Origin: Candidatus Bathyarchaeota archaeon
GTDB taxonomy: Archaea; Thermoproteota; Bathyarchaeia; TCS64
Length of the DNA: 7,012 bases
Direction: 5' to 3'
Assembly (NCBI GenBank): GCA_013619005.1
Contig: JABXKY010000133.1
Span: 1 to 7,012 of the forward strand
In this document: positions 1 through 6,218 of the stretch, piece after piece
Numbering within the stretch: the stretch's first letter is position 1
Layout of the letters: every line of letters starts with the position of its first letter
Translations under genes and position numbers: made by a program
Notes under the pieces: model-generated
Database searches by the model: none
Told to the model about the DNA's origin: nothing
The model's input: only the letters and a program-made list of their open reading frames with translations

Positions 1-844
1 GTGTCGCCCCCTTCGCGATCTTAAGCACCCTCTCGTAGATGGGGTCCACCTGGCTCCTCTCTGGAGCCCTGACCAAGTACCAGCTCCTCGCGTAACCCGG
101 CACCACGTTGGGCTGTCCACCGCCGTCCTCGATGACGTAGTGGATCCTTGCCTCCTGGATAATATGCTCCCTCAGGAAGTTGACGCCCACGTTCATGAGC
201 TCGACCGCATCCAGTGCGCTCCTGCCGTGCTCGGGGCTTCCTGCGGCGTGGCTTGTCTTGCCGGTGAAGTGGAACTTGACGCTGTTGTTGGCTAGGCTGC
301 TGGCTAGGCTCCCTGTGTTCATGCTGCTGGGGTGGTGGCTGAGCACGGCGTCGACGCCGTCGAAAACCCCATCCCGTACCATCCAGACCTTTCCGCTGGC
401 GCTCTCCTCTGCGGGGGTCCCGAAGAACCTCACGGTGCCCTCAAGCCCGTGTTCCTCCATGGCGTACCTGATGGCTATCGCTCCTGCCAGACCCGATGCT
501 CCGTGGATGTTGTGGCCGCAGCCTTGACCTGGTGCCCCTGGTTCAATGGGGTCTTTCTCTGTCGATACCTTCTGACTTAATCCTGGCAGTGCATCGTACT
601 CTCCCATCACCCCGAGGACAGGCTTTCCAGCCCCATAATCGGCGACAAACGCCGTCGGCATACCGCCAACTCCTTCCGTAACAGTGAATCCATGTCTTTC
701 CAGCTCGTCTATCATCAGCTTGGCTGATTTAAACTCAAGTAAACCCAGCTCTGGGGTGCTCCACACACCATCGCTTACCTCAATAATCCTACCGCGGTTT
801 TGGTCGATCCAACCCGTAGCCGTATTCTTGGCTTTCCTAATCAT
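1..844 (-). CDS. M20D family amidohydrolase, AbgB-like (3' end cut by window edge)
   Basis: This is the N-terminal 281 residues of a metal-dependent amidase/peptidase; the frame is open to the left edge. Motifs seen are GEYDALPGL (81-89), GCGHNIHG (108-115), PAEE (144-147) and the HH pair at 170-171. The lid/dimerisation domain begins near residue 188 with FTGKTSHAAGSPEHGRSALD. Cys109, His111, the Glu pair and His170 sit where M20D enzymes bind their two metals. The closest family I recognise is AbgB (p-aminobenzoyl-glutamate hydrolase subunit B) and related aminoacylases, usually around 450-480 residues, so roughly 40% is missing. Substrate cannot be inferred: the family cleaves many N-acyl and amide substrates. 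The ATG at 844 is chosen because an in-frame TAA lies about eight codons upstream and a TATA-like box sits 25 bases before it. A TTG two codons earlier is the only alternative. There is no signal peptide, so it is probably cytoplasmic. Confidence 0.9.
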   Translation of the reverse strand, partial: MIRKAKNTATGWIDQNRGRIIEVSDGVWSTPELGLLEFKSAKLMIDELERHGFTVTEGVGGMPTAFVADYGAGKPVLGVMGEYDALPGLSQKVSTEKDPIEPGAPGQGCGHNIHGASGLAGAIAIRYAMEEHGLEGTVRFFGTPAEESASGKVWMVRDGVFDGVDAVLSHHPSSMNTGSLASSLANNSVKFHFTGKTSHAAGSPEHGRSALDAVELMNVGVNFLREHIIQEARIHYVIEDGGGQPNVVPGYARSWYLVRAPERSQVDPIYERVLKIAKGAT

Positions 845-863
845 GAACAAAGGTTGTCTGTCC

Positions 864-872
864 GGTTTTTAA
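864..872 (-). promoter_or_regulatory. TATA-like box for the M20D amidohydrolase
   Basis: On the minus strand this reads TTAAAAACC. It is centred about 25 bases before the ATG at 844 and no Shine-Dalgarno sequence precedes that ATG, so a leaderless transcript is inferred. The box overlaps the TAA stop (869-871) of the upstream 179-residue gene. Confidence 0.6.
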
Positions 873-1408
873 GCATGTTTAGGTTCGCCGAACTCATTCC
901 TAAACAGGTCGAGCCTGACGACCCTATAAGCTGGGTAGTAAGCTTGACGGTATGCCTCGGTGTGGTGTTTGGGTTTTATTCCCTCCCCCCTGATGGAGTC
1001 CTGTATCACCCGAATCCTCTCCAACTCCATCGGGATATTCCCTATCTCCACCAAATCCACGAAAACCCTCCAGAGCTCGATAAACCTCTCTTCATCGCCC
1101 TCCACATCTGCGGAAGCCGTCATCACCTGGAACAAACCTTCGAGGCTTAGATTCATCCTCATAAAGGGTCTCAAGTTGACCCTGATCATGAAGCCGTCGG
1201 GTGAGACTGGCTCTATAAGAGGGCGATCTGGGTAATCTTCTATAGAAATCTTACTGGCCTCCTCCTGGAGATAGTCCCAAGCTTTCCCAGTGATTATATG
1301 CCCCACTCCGTAAACTCCCTGAAAAATTAGCTTGTAGATGTCCCTCGGCTGAGCTTGGGGGTATCTTTCAACGTGCATTTTTATGAAATTTCTATCGGAT
1401 CCTGTCAA
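869..1408 (-). CDS. Uncharacterised conserved-looking protein, 179 aa
   Basis: I cannot assign this protein to a named family. It is soluble in appearance, with no signal peptide, no membrane segment and no Cys pairs. Visible blocks that look conserved are IYKLIFQGVYGVGHII (24-39), a central segment rich in Met and Arg (FMIRVNLRPFMRMNL, 73-87), and a C-terminal HHTEAYRQAYYPAYRVVRLD (148-167). The repeated Tyr, Arg and His in the last block and the GVGH motif could form an active site, but that is inference. From memory, similar YR-AY-PAYRVV proteins occur as hypothetical proteins in Firmicutes. The start is a TTG at 1408, supported by GAGG five bases upstream and a TATA-like box 35 bases upstream, with an in-frame TAG four codons before. 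The alternative is the ATG at 1378. It lies 24 bases upstream of the amidohydrolase in the same direction, but that gene seems to have its own promoter. Confidence 0.8.
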   Translation of the reverse strand: MTGSDRNFIKMHVERYPQAQPRDIYKLIFQGVYGVGHIITGKAWDYLQEEASKISIEDYPDRPLIEPVSPDGFMIRVNLRPFMRMNLSLEGLFQVMTASADVEGDEERFIELWRVFVDLVEIGNIPMELERIRVIQDSIRGEGIKPKHHTEAYRQAYYPAYRVVRLDLFRNEFGEPKHA

Positions 1409-1409
1409 A

Positions 1410-1660
1410 TTTTCCTCGTTCTAAGACCCAGATCTGCTCATATAACGTTAATTAGTTCGGTTTTTTCTTTACCTTACAGACAGATGCACTATCGCATGTA
1501 CTGATAAGATTTTAGCCTAGGGCTGCTTGGATCAACGGTTTCGATGTGTGTACTATTTGCCAAGGCCTTAACATATCGTACGAATCAGCGTATGTGTCAA
1601 GTTACATCAGGTTCACAAGTTCTATACTGGAATCGTTTTCCTAGACCCGATACCCTTTTC
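1410..1660. other. Gene-free AT-rich spacer
   Basis: This spacer of about 250 bases lies between the AbrB-like gene and the 179-residue gene. I see the promoter of the 179-residue gene at its left side and nothing else I can name. All three minus-strand frames are broken by stops. A plus-strand open frame from 1544 continues antisense into the AbrB-like gene but has no ribosome binding site and an unremarkable composition. No tRNA T-arm or convincing C/D-box RNA is visible. Confidence 0.5.
1439..1446 (-). promoter_or_regulatory. TATA-like box for the 179-aa gene
   Basis: On the minus strand this reads GTTATATG. A start of transcription about 26 bases on would fall near 1417, giving a leader of about nine bases that begins with the GAGG ribosome-binding motif at 1414-1417 just before the TTG start. 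Confidence 0.45.
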
Positions 1661-1846
1661 CTATTTTTCCAGTTTAGAAACGAAAACAACACCGTCTTTG
1701 GTTGCTATCCACCTAATCACGTCCCCGTCCTTCAACTCTAGAAACCTGAAAATTCCGGATGGTATCGTGGTTCTCCTCCTGTAACCTCGTACAGTGATAT
1801 GCGTGTCCTCCATCGCCACTATGTCATCGGTGTTAATCTGGGGCAT
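1661..1846 (-). CDS. AbrB/SpoVT-type swapped-hairpin DNA-binding protein, 61 aa
   Basis: This is a single AbrB-type domain protein. Residues 17-59 follow the AbrB pattern: a basic first strand (ITVRGYRRRTTIPSGIFRFL), then LELKDGDVIRWIATKDGVVFVSKL, with the TTIPSGI block standing for the usual T-IP-IR segment and LKDGD for the typical L--GD turn. Such domains dimerise to form a swapped-hairpin barrel that binds DNA, either as transcription factors or as antitoxins. No toxin gene is adjacent, so an orphan regulator is more likely. The open frame extends upstream to an ATG at 1909, but the start at 1846 is preferred because a TATA-like CTATACG is centred 26 bases before it and there is no ribosome binding site. 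A shorter start at 1813 would still keep the whole domain. It is divergent from ProRS. Confidence 0.75.
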   Translation of the reverse strand: MPQINTDDIVAMEDTHITVRGYRRRTTIPSGIFRFLELKDGDVIRWIATKDGVVFVSKLEK

Positions 1847-1867
1847 GGAATAGAATATTGACACTGT

Positions 1868-1876
1868 ACGTATAGT
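1868..1876 (-). promoter_or_regulatory. TATA-like box for the AbrB-like gene
   Basis: On the minus strand this reads ACTATACGT, centred 26 bases before the ATG at 1846. This is the same spacing seen for several other genes here and argues for a leaderless mRNA starting at that codon. Confidence 0.5.
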
Positions 1877-1916
1877 CTTTGCGGATAATGGGGGAAACCT
1901 GCCCCACATTACCCTA

Positions 1917-1928
1917 CCTTTTTAAAAC
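1917..1928 (+). promoter_or_regulatory. TATA box for ProRS; nearly symmetrical
   Basis: The sequence CCTTTTTAAAAC is a strong archaeal TATA box. A transcription start about 26 bases on would be near 1949, giving a leader of about 15 bases. The TTTTTAAAA core reads almost the same on the other strand and could also fire toward the AbrB-like gene. Confidence 0.6.
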
Positions 1929-1951
1929 CCAAACCCCCTCATGGGAGGGTA

Positions 1952-1957
1952 GAGGAG
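1952..1957 (+). promoter_or_regulatory. Ribosome binding site of ProRS
   Basis: GAGGAG lies six bases before the ATG at 1964 and fits the archaeal anti-Shine-Dalgarno end. ProRS is therefore one of the few leadered genes in this window. Confidence 0.6.
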
Positions 1958-1963
1958 ATAAAA

Positions 1964-3418
1964 ATGACTGGGAACAAGTCCTCTAAGAAAAAAGAGCTAA
2001 TCGCCAAGGACAACTTTACCGAGTGGTATGACAACGTCCTCTTAGAGGCGAAGGTAGCCGACGACAGATACCCCGTGAAGGGTTTCACCGTATACACGGG
2101 TTGGGGAATGAGTATAGCAAGACGCATCATCGGGATGCTCGAGGAGAGACTCGACAACACGGATCACGATCCGATGCAGTTCCCAGTAGTTATACCGCAG
2201 AGCAGTTTCCAGAAAGAGGAGGATCACATAGCCGGTTTCAGCGGCGAGGTCTTCTGGATCACACACGCAGGGGAGAACGAGCTGGAGAACAAGCTAGTCC
2301 TTAGGCCTACAAGCGAGACGGCTATCTATCCCATGTTTAAACTTTGGATGAGGAGCCACCAGGACTTCCCCATCAGGATGCAGCAGACCTGCAACGTCTA
2401 CAGGTACGAGACAAAGGCCACCAGGCCCCTGTACAGGGGCAGGGAGTTCCTCTGGAACGAGGGGCACACGGCTCACGCCACCTACGAGGACGCCGAGGAG
2501 CAGATCAAGATAGCCCTCAGGATCTACAGCGAGGTCTACGATGCGCTTGGCCTAAGCTACATCATGCTGAAGAGGCCCGTGTTCGACAAGTTCGCGGGCG
2601 CTGACTACAGCGTCGCGTTCGACACGTGGAACCCAGATGGCAAGGTGAACCAGATAGGCACAGTACATCAGCTGGGCTACAACTTCGGTGAGGCCTTTGA
2701 GCAGACCTTCGAGGACGAGAACGGAGAACAGGCCACGGCTGCAAATACGTGCTACGGAATGGGCTTTGGAAGGACTCTAGCTGCCACTATAGCCCACCAC
2801 GGCGACAACAACGGACTGGTGCTGCCCCCCAAGGTGGCGCCCAAACAGGTGGTTATAGTCCCGATCCTGTTCAGAGGCAAGGAAGAGATTGCCGTTGGCT
2901 ACGCCAAGGAGCTTGAAGCCAAGCTCAAGGAGGCAGGTATCCGGGTTGTGCTGGACAGCGATAACAGAACCAGTCCGGGCGACAAGTACTACAAATGGGA
3001 GATGTACGGAGTGCCCCTCAGGCTTGAGGTGGGACCTCGTGAGGCCCAAAACAAGAATGCTACACTGGTCAGGCGTGACAACTTTGAAAAAGTCCAGGTC
3101 GATGAGGAGAAATTGGTTGAAAAGGTCAACGAACTGTTCGAAGCCATATTCGAGAACCTGAAGGCCAAGGACAAGGCAAAACTGGACAGCCTGGTTAAAG
3201 ACGCCTACGATATGGACCAGCTTGAGGCCTACATGGAAGCTCGACTCATCGTTAAGGTCAACTGGTGTGGTGACGCCGAGTGCGCCATGAATATCAAGGA
3301 CCAGGTGAGCGGGGAGATCCGTGGGACACGCTGGGACGTAGAAGAGGAGCCAACAGGTAGCTGTGTCTTCTGTAAGGATGAGGCAAAGTACGTCGCTTAC
3401 GTGAGCAGGACCTACTAA
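1964..3418 (+). CDS. proS: Prolyl-tRNA synthetase, archaeal/eukaryotic type
   Basis: This class II enzyme charges tRNA-Pro with proline in the cytoplasm using ATP. At 484 residues it has the usual length of the archaeal form, which lacks the bacterial editing insertion. Seen in order: the proline-pocket block LRPTSETAIYPMF (113-125), motif 2 with REFLWNEGHTAHAT (160-173), and motif 3 with GMGFGR ending in Arg270, followed by HHGDNNGLVLPP. The anticodon-binding domain spans about 294-395, including GDKYYKWEMYGVPLRLEVGPRE. A C-terminal zinc-binding domain has Cys435, Cys440, Cys467 and Cys470, and the chain ends in Tyr, as in archaeal ProRS. Motif 3 GMGFGR is an unusual wording compared with the common WGISTR-like form, but the Arg is kept. 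The ATG is supported by GAGGAG six bases upstream and a strong TATA box. Its stop overlaps the convergent hydrolase gene by four bases. Confidence 0.97.
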   Translation: MTGNKSSKKKELIAKDNFTEWYDNVLLEAKVADDRYPVKGFTVYTGWGMSIARRIIGMLEERLDNTDHDPMQFPVVIPQSSFQKEEDHIAGFSGEVFWITHAGENELENKLVLRPTSETAIYPMFKLWMRSHQDFPIRMQQTCNVYRYETKATRPLYRGREFLWNEGHTAHATYEDAEEQIKIALRIYSEVYDALGLSYIMLKRPVFDKFAGADYSVAFDTWNPDGKVNQIGTVHQLGYNFGEAFEQTFEDENGEQATAANTCYGMGFGRTLAATIAHHGDNNGLVLPPKVAPKQVVIVPILFRGKEEIAVGYAKELEAKLKEAGIRVVLDSDNRTSPGDKYYKWEMYGVPLRLEVGPREAQNKNATLVRRDNFEKVQVDEEKLVEKVNELFEAIFENLKAKDKAKLDSLVKDAYDMDQLEAYMEARLIVKVNWCGDAECAMNIKDQVSGEIRGTRWDVEEEPTGSCVFCKDEAKYVAYVSRTY

Positions 3419-4320
3419 ACCTTTATTTTCATACCGTCGAAGGCGGTCTCCATGCCCGCCTTATCCACTATTTTCCTCTGATCCCCGTTCTCAAGTATAG
3501 ACGGATTGGTGTGGTTGAAATGCGTGAAAATCACACGTCCGATACCTCTGTCTTTCAATATCTCAACGGCCTCCTCCTGCGGTACGTGACCCAGCTTATA
3601 ACTTGTGATTGGTATCCCGCTGATCCTTTCGAGCTCGTTGTCCCACCAGAACGTGGCGTCCATGAGGAGTACGTCGGCTCCCTCCAGTCTATCGATGAAC
3701 CAGGGATCGAGCCTTCCCAGGTCAGGGGCGTAGACAAGCCTTCTGTCCCAATGCCTTATCTCGTACGCGTATGTGCTGCTGGGGTACTTCCTTCCGTTCT
3801 CAAGCACTTGGGTATGGGGTATCTCTATGCCTGTGATCTCCAGTTCCCCCAGCCTTGTGACGGTTTTTTCCTGAATCAACTTGATGGGAATAACGTAGTT
3901 TCGAGCAAGCCTTCCCAGCTCCCCGAAGTAGTTGGGGGTCTCCTCTGAGCCGAACAAGAAATCGATGAGGTCAGGTGGCCCGTGCAGAGGCAGCTCAAAG
4001 CTTTTCCCCGTGCAGAACTCGGCTACCCCCACAGTATGATCGGCATGTCCGTGTGTCAGAAAGACTGAGTCTATCCTGCTCTCCCTGAACGTCTCTCCCG
4101 CTGTCTCAACCCTTGGAACTATTCCGTTGGATTCAAGCTGGGTTTTCAGGTCATGGCCGGCGTCAAATAGTACATGCATGTCGCCGTCCAGTGTTGCGGT
4201 GATCGATGAACGCGTCCGCCTAAGCCTGGGGTCTTGTCTAGCCGCGGCGCAGTTGGGGCATGTGCAGTCCCACTCTGGGACGCCTCCTATTGAAGCCGTT
4301 CCGAGGACAGTGATCTCCAT
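3415..4320 (-). CDS. PqqB/PhnP-like metallo-beta-lactamase-fold hydrolase, 301 aa
   Basis: The metal-binding motif THGHADH (89-95) marks the metallo-beta-lactamase fold. Further likely metal ligands are His169 (IPHT), Asp200 (YAPD) and His267 (THFNHTNP). The N-terminus LGTASIGGVPEWDCTCPNC carries Cys19, Cys21 and Cys24; in PhnP the matching Cys triad binds a structural zinc. Both this start and the end (VIFTHFNHTNP, then AGMETAFDGMKI) closely resemble PqqB, which acts on a Tyr of the PqqA peptide in PQQ biosynthesis. PhnP, a cyclic phosphodiesterase, shares the general fold. No other pqq or phn gene is in view, so I call it PqqB-like and leave the substrate open. The protein is probably cytoplasmic. 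The ATG is chosen from a TATA-like TTAAACA centred 26 bases upstream with no ribosome binding site. It is divergent from the methyltransferase gene. Confidence 0.88.
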   Translation of the reverse strand: MEITVLGTASIGGVPEWDCTCPNCAAARQDPRLRRTRSSITATLDGDMHVLFDAGHDLKTQLESNGIVPRVETAGETFRESRIDSVFLTHGHADHTVGVAEFCTGKSFELPLHGPPDLIDFLFGSEETPNYFGELGRLARNYVIPIKLIQEKTVTRLGELEITGIEIPHTQVLENGRKYPSSTYAYEIRHWDRRLVYAPDLGRLDPWFIDRLEGADVLLMDATFWWDNELERISGIPITSYKLGHVPQEEAVEILKDRGIGRVIFTHFNHTNPSILENGDQRKIVDKAGMETAFDGMKIKV

Positions 4321-4340
4321 ACCGTTTTTTGCTCCTTTCC

Positions 4341-4349
4341 ATGTTTAAG
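4341..4349 (-). promoter_or_regulatory. TATA-like box for the PqqB-like hydrolase
   Basis: On the minus strand this reads CTTAAACAT. It is centred about 26 bases before the ATG at 4320, implying a leaderless mRNA. It shares an 82-base divergent spacer with the methyltransferase promoter. Confidence 0.55.
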
Positions 4350-4370
4350 GTGATTGGGCAGGCCTGATTA

Positions 4371-4379
4371 CCCTTATCC
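4371..4379 (+). promoter_or_regulatory. Weak TATA-like box for the methyltransferase
   Basis: CCCTTATCC is a weak match, but it is centred about 27 bases before the ATG at 4403. That supports this codon over the in-frame TTG at 4397. Confidence 0.35.
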
Positions 4380-4402
4380 GCCCAAGCAGCAAGTGTTTGT
4401 CT

Positions 4403-4924
4403 ATGGAGGATGTCTACCGCCCCGCCGAGGACTCGTACCTGCTGGCAAAACATGTTGAGTCTTTGGTATCAGGAAACATTCTTGACATGGGCACCGGGTC
4501 GGGGATTCAAGCGGTTACCGCTGCATTGAAACCCGAGGTAAAATCAGTATTGGCCGTGGATATCAACCCGGAGGCTCTAGGAGAAGCCGAAAAACGTGCG
4601 TATGATGCAGGGGTCTCCGGGAAGATTTCCTTCCTCCTCAGCAACCTCTTCGATGAGGTAAATGGAAGGTATGACTGGATTATATTCAACTCCCCATATC
4701 TGCCATCGGAGGGAGAGGCCGACGAGCATGCGTGGGCCGGCGGAGCAGAGTTGATAGAACGTTTTCTCGGGGGCGCACGAGACCATCTTGAACCCGGGGG
4801 TTCAATTCTTCTCATTTACTCGGACATATCCGAGCCAGATATAAGCGGATATAAATTTGATTTACTGGAAGAAATGGGGTTGTTTTTCGAAAAACTGTAT
4901 TGTGTAAAGCTTAGCCCCACTTGA
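4403..4924 (+). CDS. HemK/Mtq2-like class I methyltransferase, probable release-factor glutamine methyltransferase
   Basis: This 173-residue SAM-dependent enzyme begins with VYRPAEDSYLL (4-14), the typical start of the short archaeal/eukaryotic HemK group. Motif I is ILDMGTGSGIQ (26-36) and the acidic SAM ribose ligand is in AVDINP (51-56). The substrate-amide motif, usually NPPY, reads NSPYLP (96-101). WAGG (111-114) and the PGG strand turn (131-133) follow. In yeast and archaea this group (Mtq2) methylates the glutamine of the GGQ motif in the class I release factor with partner Trm112; that role is inferred here from family membership. The length matches the single-domain form, without the N-terminal helical domain of bacterial PrmC. 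The ATG at 4403 is preferred to the TTG two codons upstream because the conserved start begins there and a weak TATA box sits 27 bases before. The last 14 bases overlap the convergent FUN14 gene. Confidence 0.85.
   Translation: MEDVYRPAEDSYLLAKHVESLVSGNILDMGTGSGIQAVTAALKPEVKSVLAVDINPEALGEAEKRAYDAGVSGKISFLLSNLFDEVNGRYDWIIFNSPYLPSEGEADEHAWAGGAELIERFLGGARDHLEPGGSILLIYSDISEPDISGYKFDLLEEMGLFFEKLYCVKLSPT
4882..4895. terminator. Palindromic oligo-T/oligo-A element at convergent gene ends
   Basis: GTTTTTCGAAAAAC is a perfect 14-base palindrome with five Ts on either strand. For the minus-strand FUN14 transcript it lies 16 bases after the stop and could act as an archaeal oligo-T terminator. On the plus strand it falls inside the methyltransferase coding region (Leu-Phe-Phe-Glu-Lys-Leu), so termination there would truncate that mRNA. 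Confidence 0.35.
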
Positions 4925-5228
4925 TGCCTAGCGCGAATCCGACCACGGCTCCGCCGGCGAATGGTAGGTTAGCGAGGAAGGGTCCAAGCGCGCCCTCTGC
5001 CTGTCCCAGACCAGCCAAGGCTGTGTTTCCCCACGCCTCAACCCCCAGCCAGTCGACGGTGATCATGCCCTGTGTCTCCATGTAGATTAATCCAAGGGAG
5101 AATATCCCGATGATGGCTGCGGCGATCTTCGCTACTTTCTTTAATGCAAACCCGATGCAGAGACCGATGATGCCGCCAACACCCAGCTGAGTAACGAGCG
5201 GTGTCAGGAAGCTTGTTTGTTCACTCAT
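4911..5228 (-). CDS. FUN14 family membrane protein, 105 aa
   Basis: This is a small glycine-rich membrane protein. The stretch GVGGIIGLCIGFALKKVAKI (16-35), followed by AAAIIGIFSLGLIYMETQGMITVDW, is the typical FUN14 domain signature. Membrane segments are likely at about 16-29, 36-50 and 82-102; the last is LGPFLANLPFAGGAVVGFALG. The eukaryotic relatives FUNDC1 and FUNDC2 sit in the mitochondrial outer membrane, where FUNDC1 acts as a mitophagy receptor. Prokaryotic members have no established function that I know of, and the LC3-binding tail is not expected here. The ATG at 5228 is chosen over a TTG two codons upstream because a strong TATA box is centred 26 bases before it. The gene lies 37 bases after carbamate kinase on the same strand and overlaps the convergent methyltransferase by 14 bases. 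Confidence 0.9.
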   Translation of the reverse strand: MSEQTSFLTPLVTQLGVGGIIGLCIGFALKKVAKIAAAIIGIFSLGLIYMETQGMITVDWLGVEAWGNTALAGLGQAEGALGPFLANLPFAGGAVVGFALGIKWG

Positions 5229-5250
5229 GAACAAAATGGTGTGTCTATTG

Positions 5251-5259
5251 TTTAAAAAC
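5251..5259 (-). promoter_or_regulatory. TATA box for the FUN14 gene
   Basis: On the minus strand this reads GTTTTTAAA, centred about 26 bases before the ATG at 5228 with no ribosome binding site, so a leaderless mRNA is likely. The same T run could help end the carbamate kinase transcript, whose stop is at 5266-5268. Confidence 0.6.
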
Positions 5260-5265
5260 TAAATG

Positions 5266-6213
5266 CTATTTGGGGAGGATGTGGGTGCCTGTCTTGCCCA
5301 TCAACGCGTCCACGGCCTTGTCAAGGCTCGTGATGATGGCGTGGTCGCCTCCCTCAATCACAAAGCCCAGAGCCGCCTCCATCTTTGGCCCCATGCTTCC
5401 TGCCTTGAAGTGCCCCTCACCAATGAGTTTCCTTGTCTCTTCCACGGAGACCTCCCTGACGGGTTCTTCGTCATCGGTTCCGAAGTTCTTCAACGCGTAC
5501 TCTACATCGGTTAGGATTAGGTAGATGTCCGCTCCGACCTCTTCAGCCAGTTTTGCGCCCGCCCTATCCTTATCGATGACGGCGTCTACCCCCTCTAGTT
5601 TACCTGAGCCGTTCCTGAGTACGGGGATTCCTCCTCCCCCTGACGCTATGACCACTGTTCCTGACTCAACAAGCTTCTTTATAACCGATGATTCAGCGAT
5701 TCCCAGCGGCTTTGGTGACGGCACAACCCTTCTCCAGGGCTTCTCCCCGGTGGGTCTAACCTTCTTGACCAGCCAGCCGTTCTCTGAGCCAAGCCTCTTC
5801 GCCGTTTCCTCGTCGTAGTAAGGCCCAACGGGCTTGGACGGGTCATCAAAGTCCGGGTCGTCCTTGCCCACGATGACCTGGGTGACTATAGTCGCCACTT
5901 CCTTTCCCTCGGAGGTCAACTCGTTGTTGAGGTTCTGCTGCATCATGTACCCAATCTGACCCTGTGTCATCGAGCCCAGGATGAATAGAGGCTGCGCCGG
6001 AACCATGTGGGCTCCTTGCTCTTGTTGAATTGCTAGGTTGCCTACCTGTGGGCCGTTACCGTGTGTGATTGCGATCTCGTATCCATTGCGAGCTATCTCA
6101 GCTATCTGATGGCACGCCACATTGACGTTATCCATCTGTTCCTCGTAAGTGCCCTTTTCATGAGGCTGCTTGATGGCGTTTCCGCCCAGAGCGATCATTA
6201 CCCGTTTAGTCAA
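5266..6213 (-). CDS. arcC: Carbamate kinase
   Basis: This enzyme of the amino acid kinase fold interconverts carbamoyl phosphate plus ADP with carbamate (or ammonia and bicarbonate) plus ATP; it usually makes ATP from carbamoyl phosphate derived from arginine or purine breakdown. In Pyrococcus a close relative supplies carbamoyl phosphate instead. Counting from the TTG start, motifs are ALGGNA (8-13), THGNGPQVG (50-58), VGKDDPDF with Lys117, VPSPKP (164-169) with Lys168, SGGGGIPV (191-198), DKDRAGAKLA (214-223) and FKAGSMGPK (269-277). The 315 residues match the family. The TTG at 6213 is chosen because AGGTGG lies five bases before it and the product then starts MTKRVMIALGGNA, the usual N-terminus. 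A GTG three codons earlier, at 6222, sits within that AGGTGG and is directly preceded by a stop. No arginine deiminase or ornithine transcarbamylase gene is in the window. Confidence 0.96.
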   Translation of the reverse strand: MTKRVMIALGGNAIKQPHEKGTYEEQMDNVNVACHQIAEIARNGYEIAITHGNGPQVGNLAIQQEQGAHMVPAQPLFILGSMTQGQIGYMMQQNLNNELTSEGKEVATIVTQVIVGKDDPDFDDPSKPVGPYYDEETAKRLGSENGWLVKKVRPTGEKPWRRVVPSPKPLGIAESSVIKKLVESGTVVIASGGGGIPVLRNGSGKLEGVDAVIDKDRAGAKLAEEVGADIYLILTDVEYALKNFGTDDEEPVREVSVEETRKLIGEGHFKAGSMGPKMEAALGFVIEGGDHAIITSLDKAVDALMGKTGTHILPK

Positions 6214-6218
6214 GTTTT

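Noticed and set aside
292..312. Short direct repeat GGCTAGGCT spaced by three bases
   Set aside because: It lies in the amidohydrolase coding region as a repeated Ser-Leu-Ala run and is too short and isolated to be a mobile or regulatory repeat.
1575..1611. Possible C/D-box small RNA on the minus strand (a CTGATGT and a CTGA)
   Set aside because: Only one weak C-like box and one D-like box are present, with no proper C'/D' pair or terminal stem.
1544..1741. Plus-strand open frame of 65 codons in the spacer
   Set aside because: It runs antisense into the AbrB-like gene, has no ribosome binding site or well-placed TATA box, and the protein is low in charged residues and has no recognisable motif.
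1847..1909. Longer 82-residue version of the AbrB-like protein from the ATG at 1909
   Set aside because: The added 21 residues show no AbrB similarity, the predicted transcription start for the nearby TATA box would fall inside them, and a better TATA-to-ATG spacing exists for 1846.
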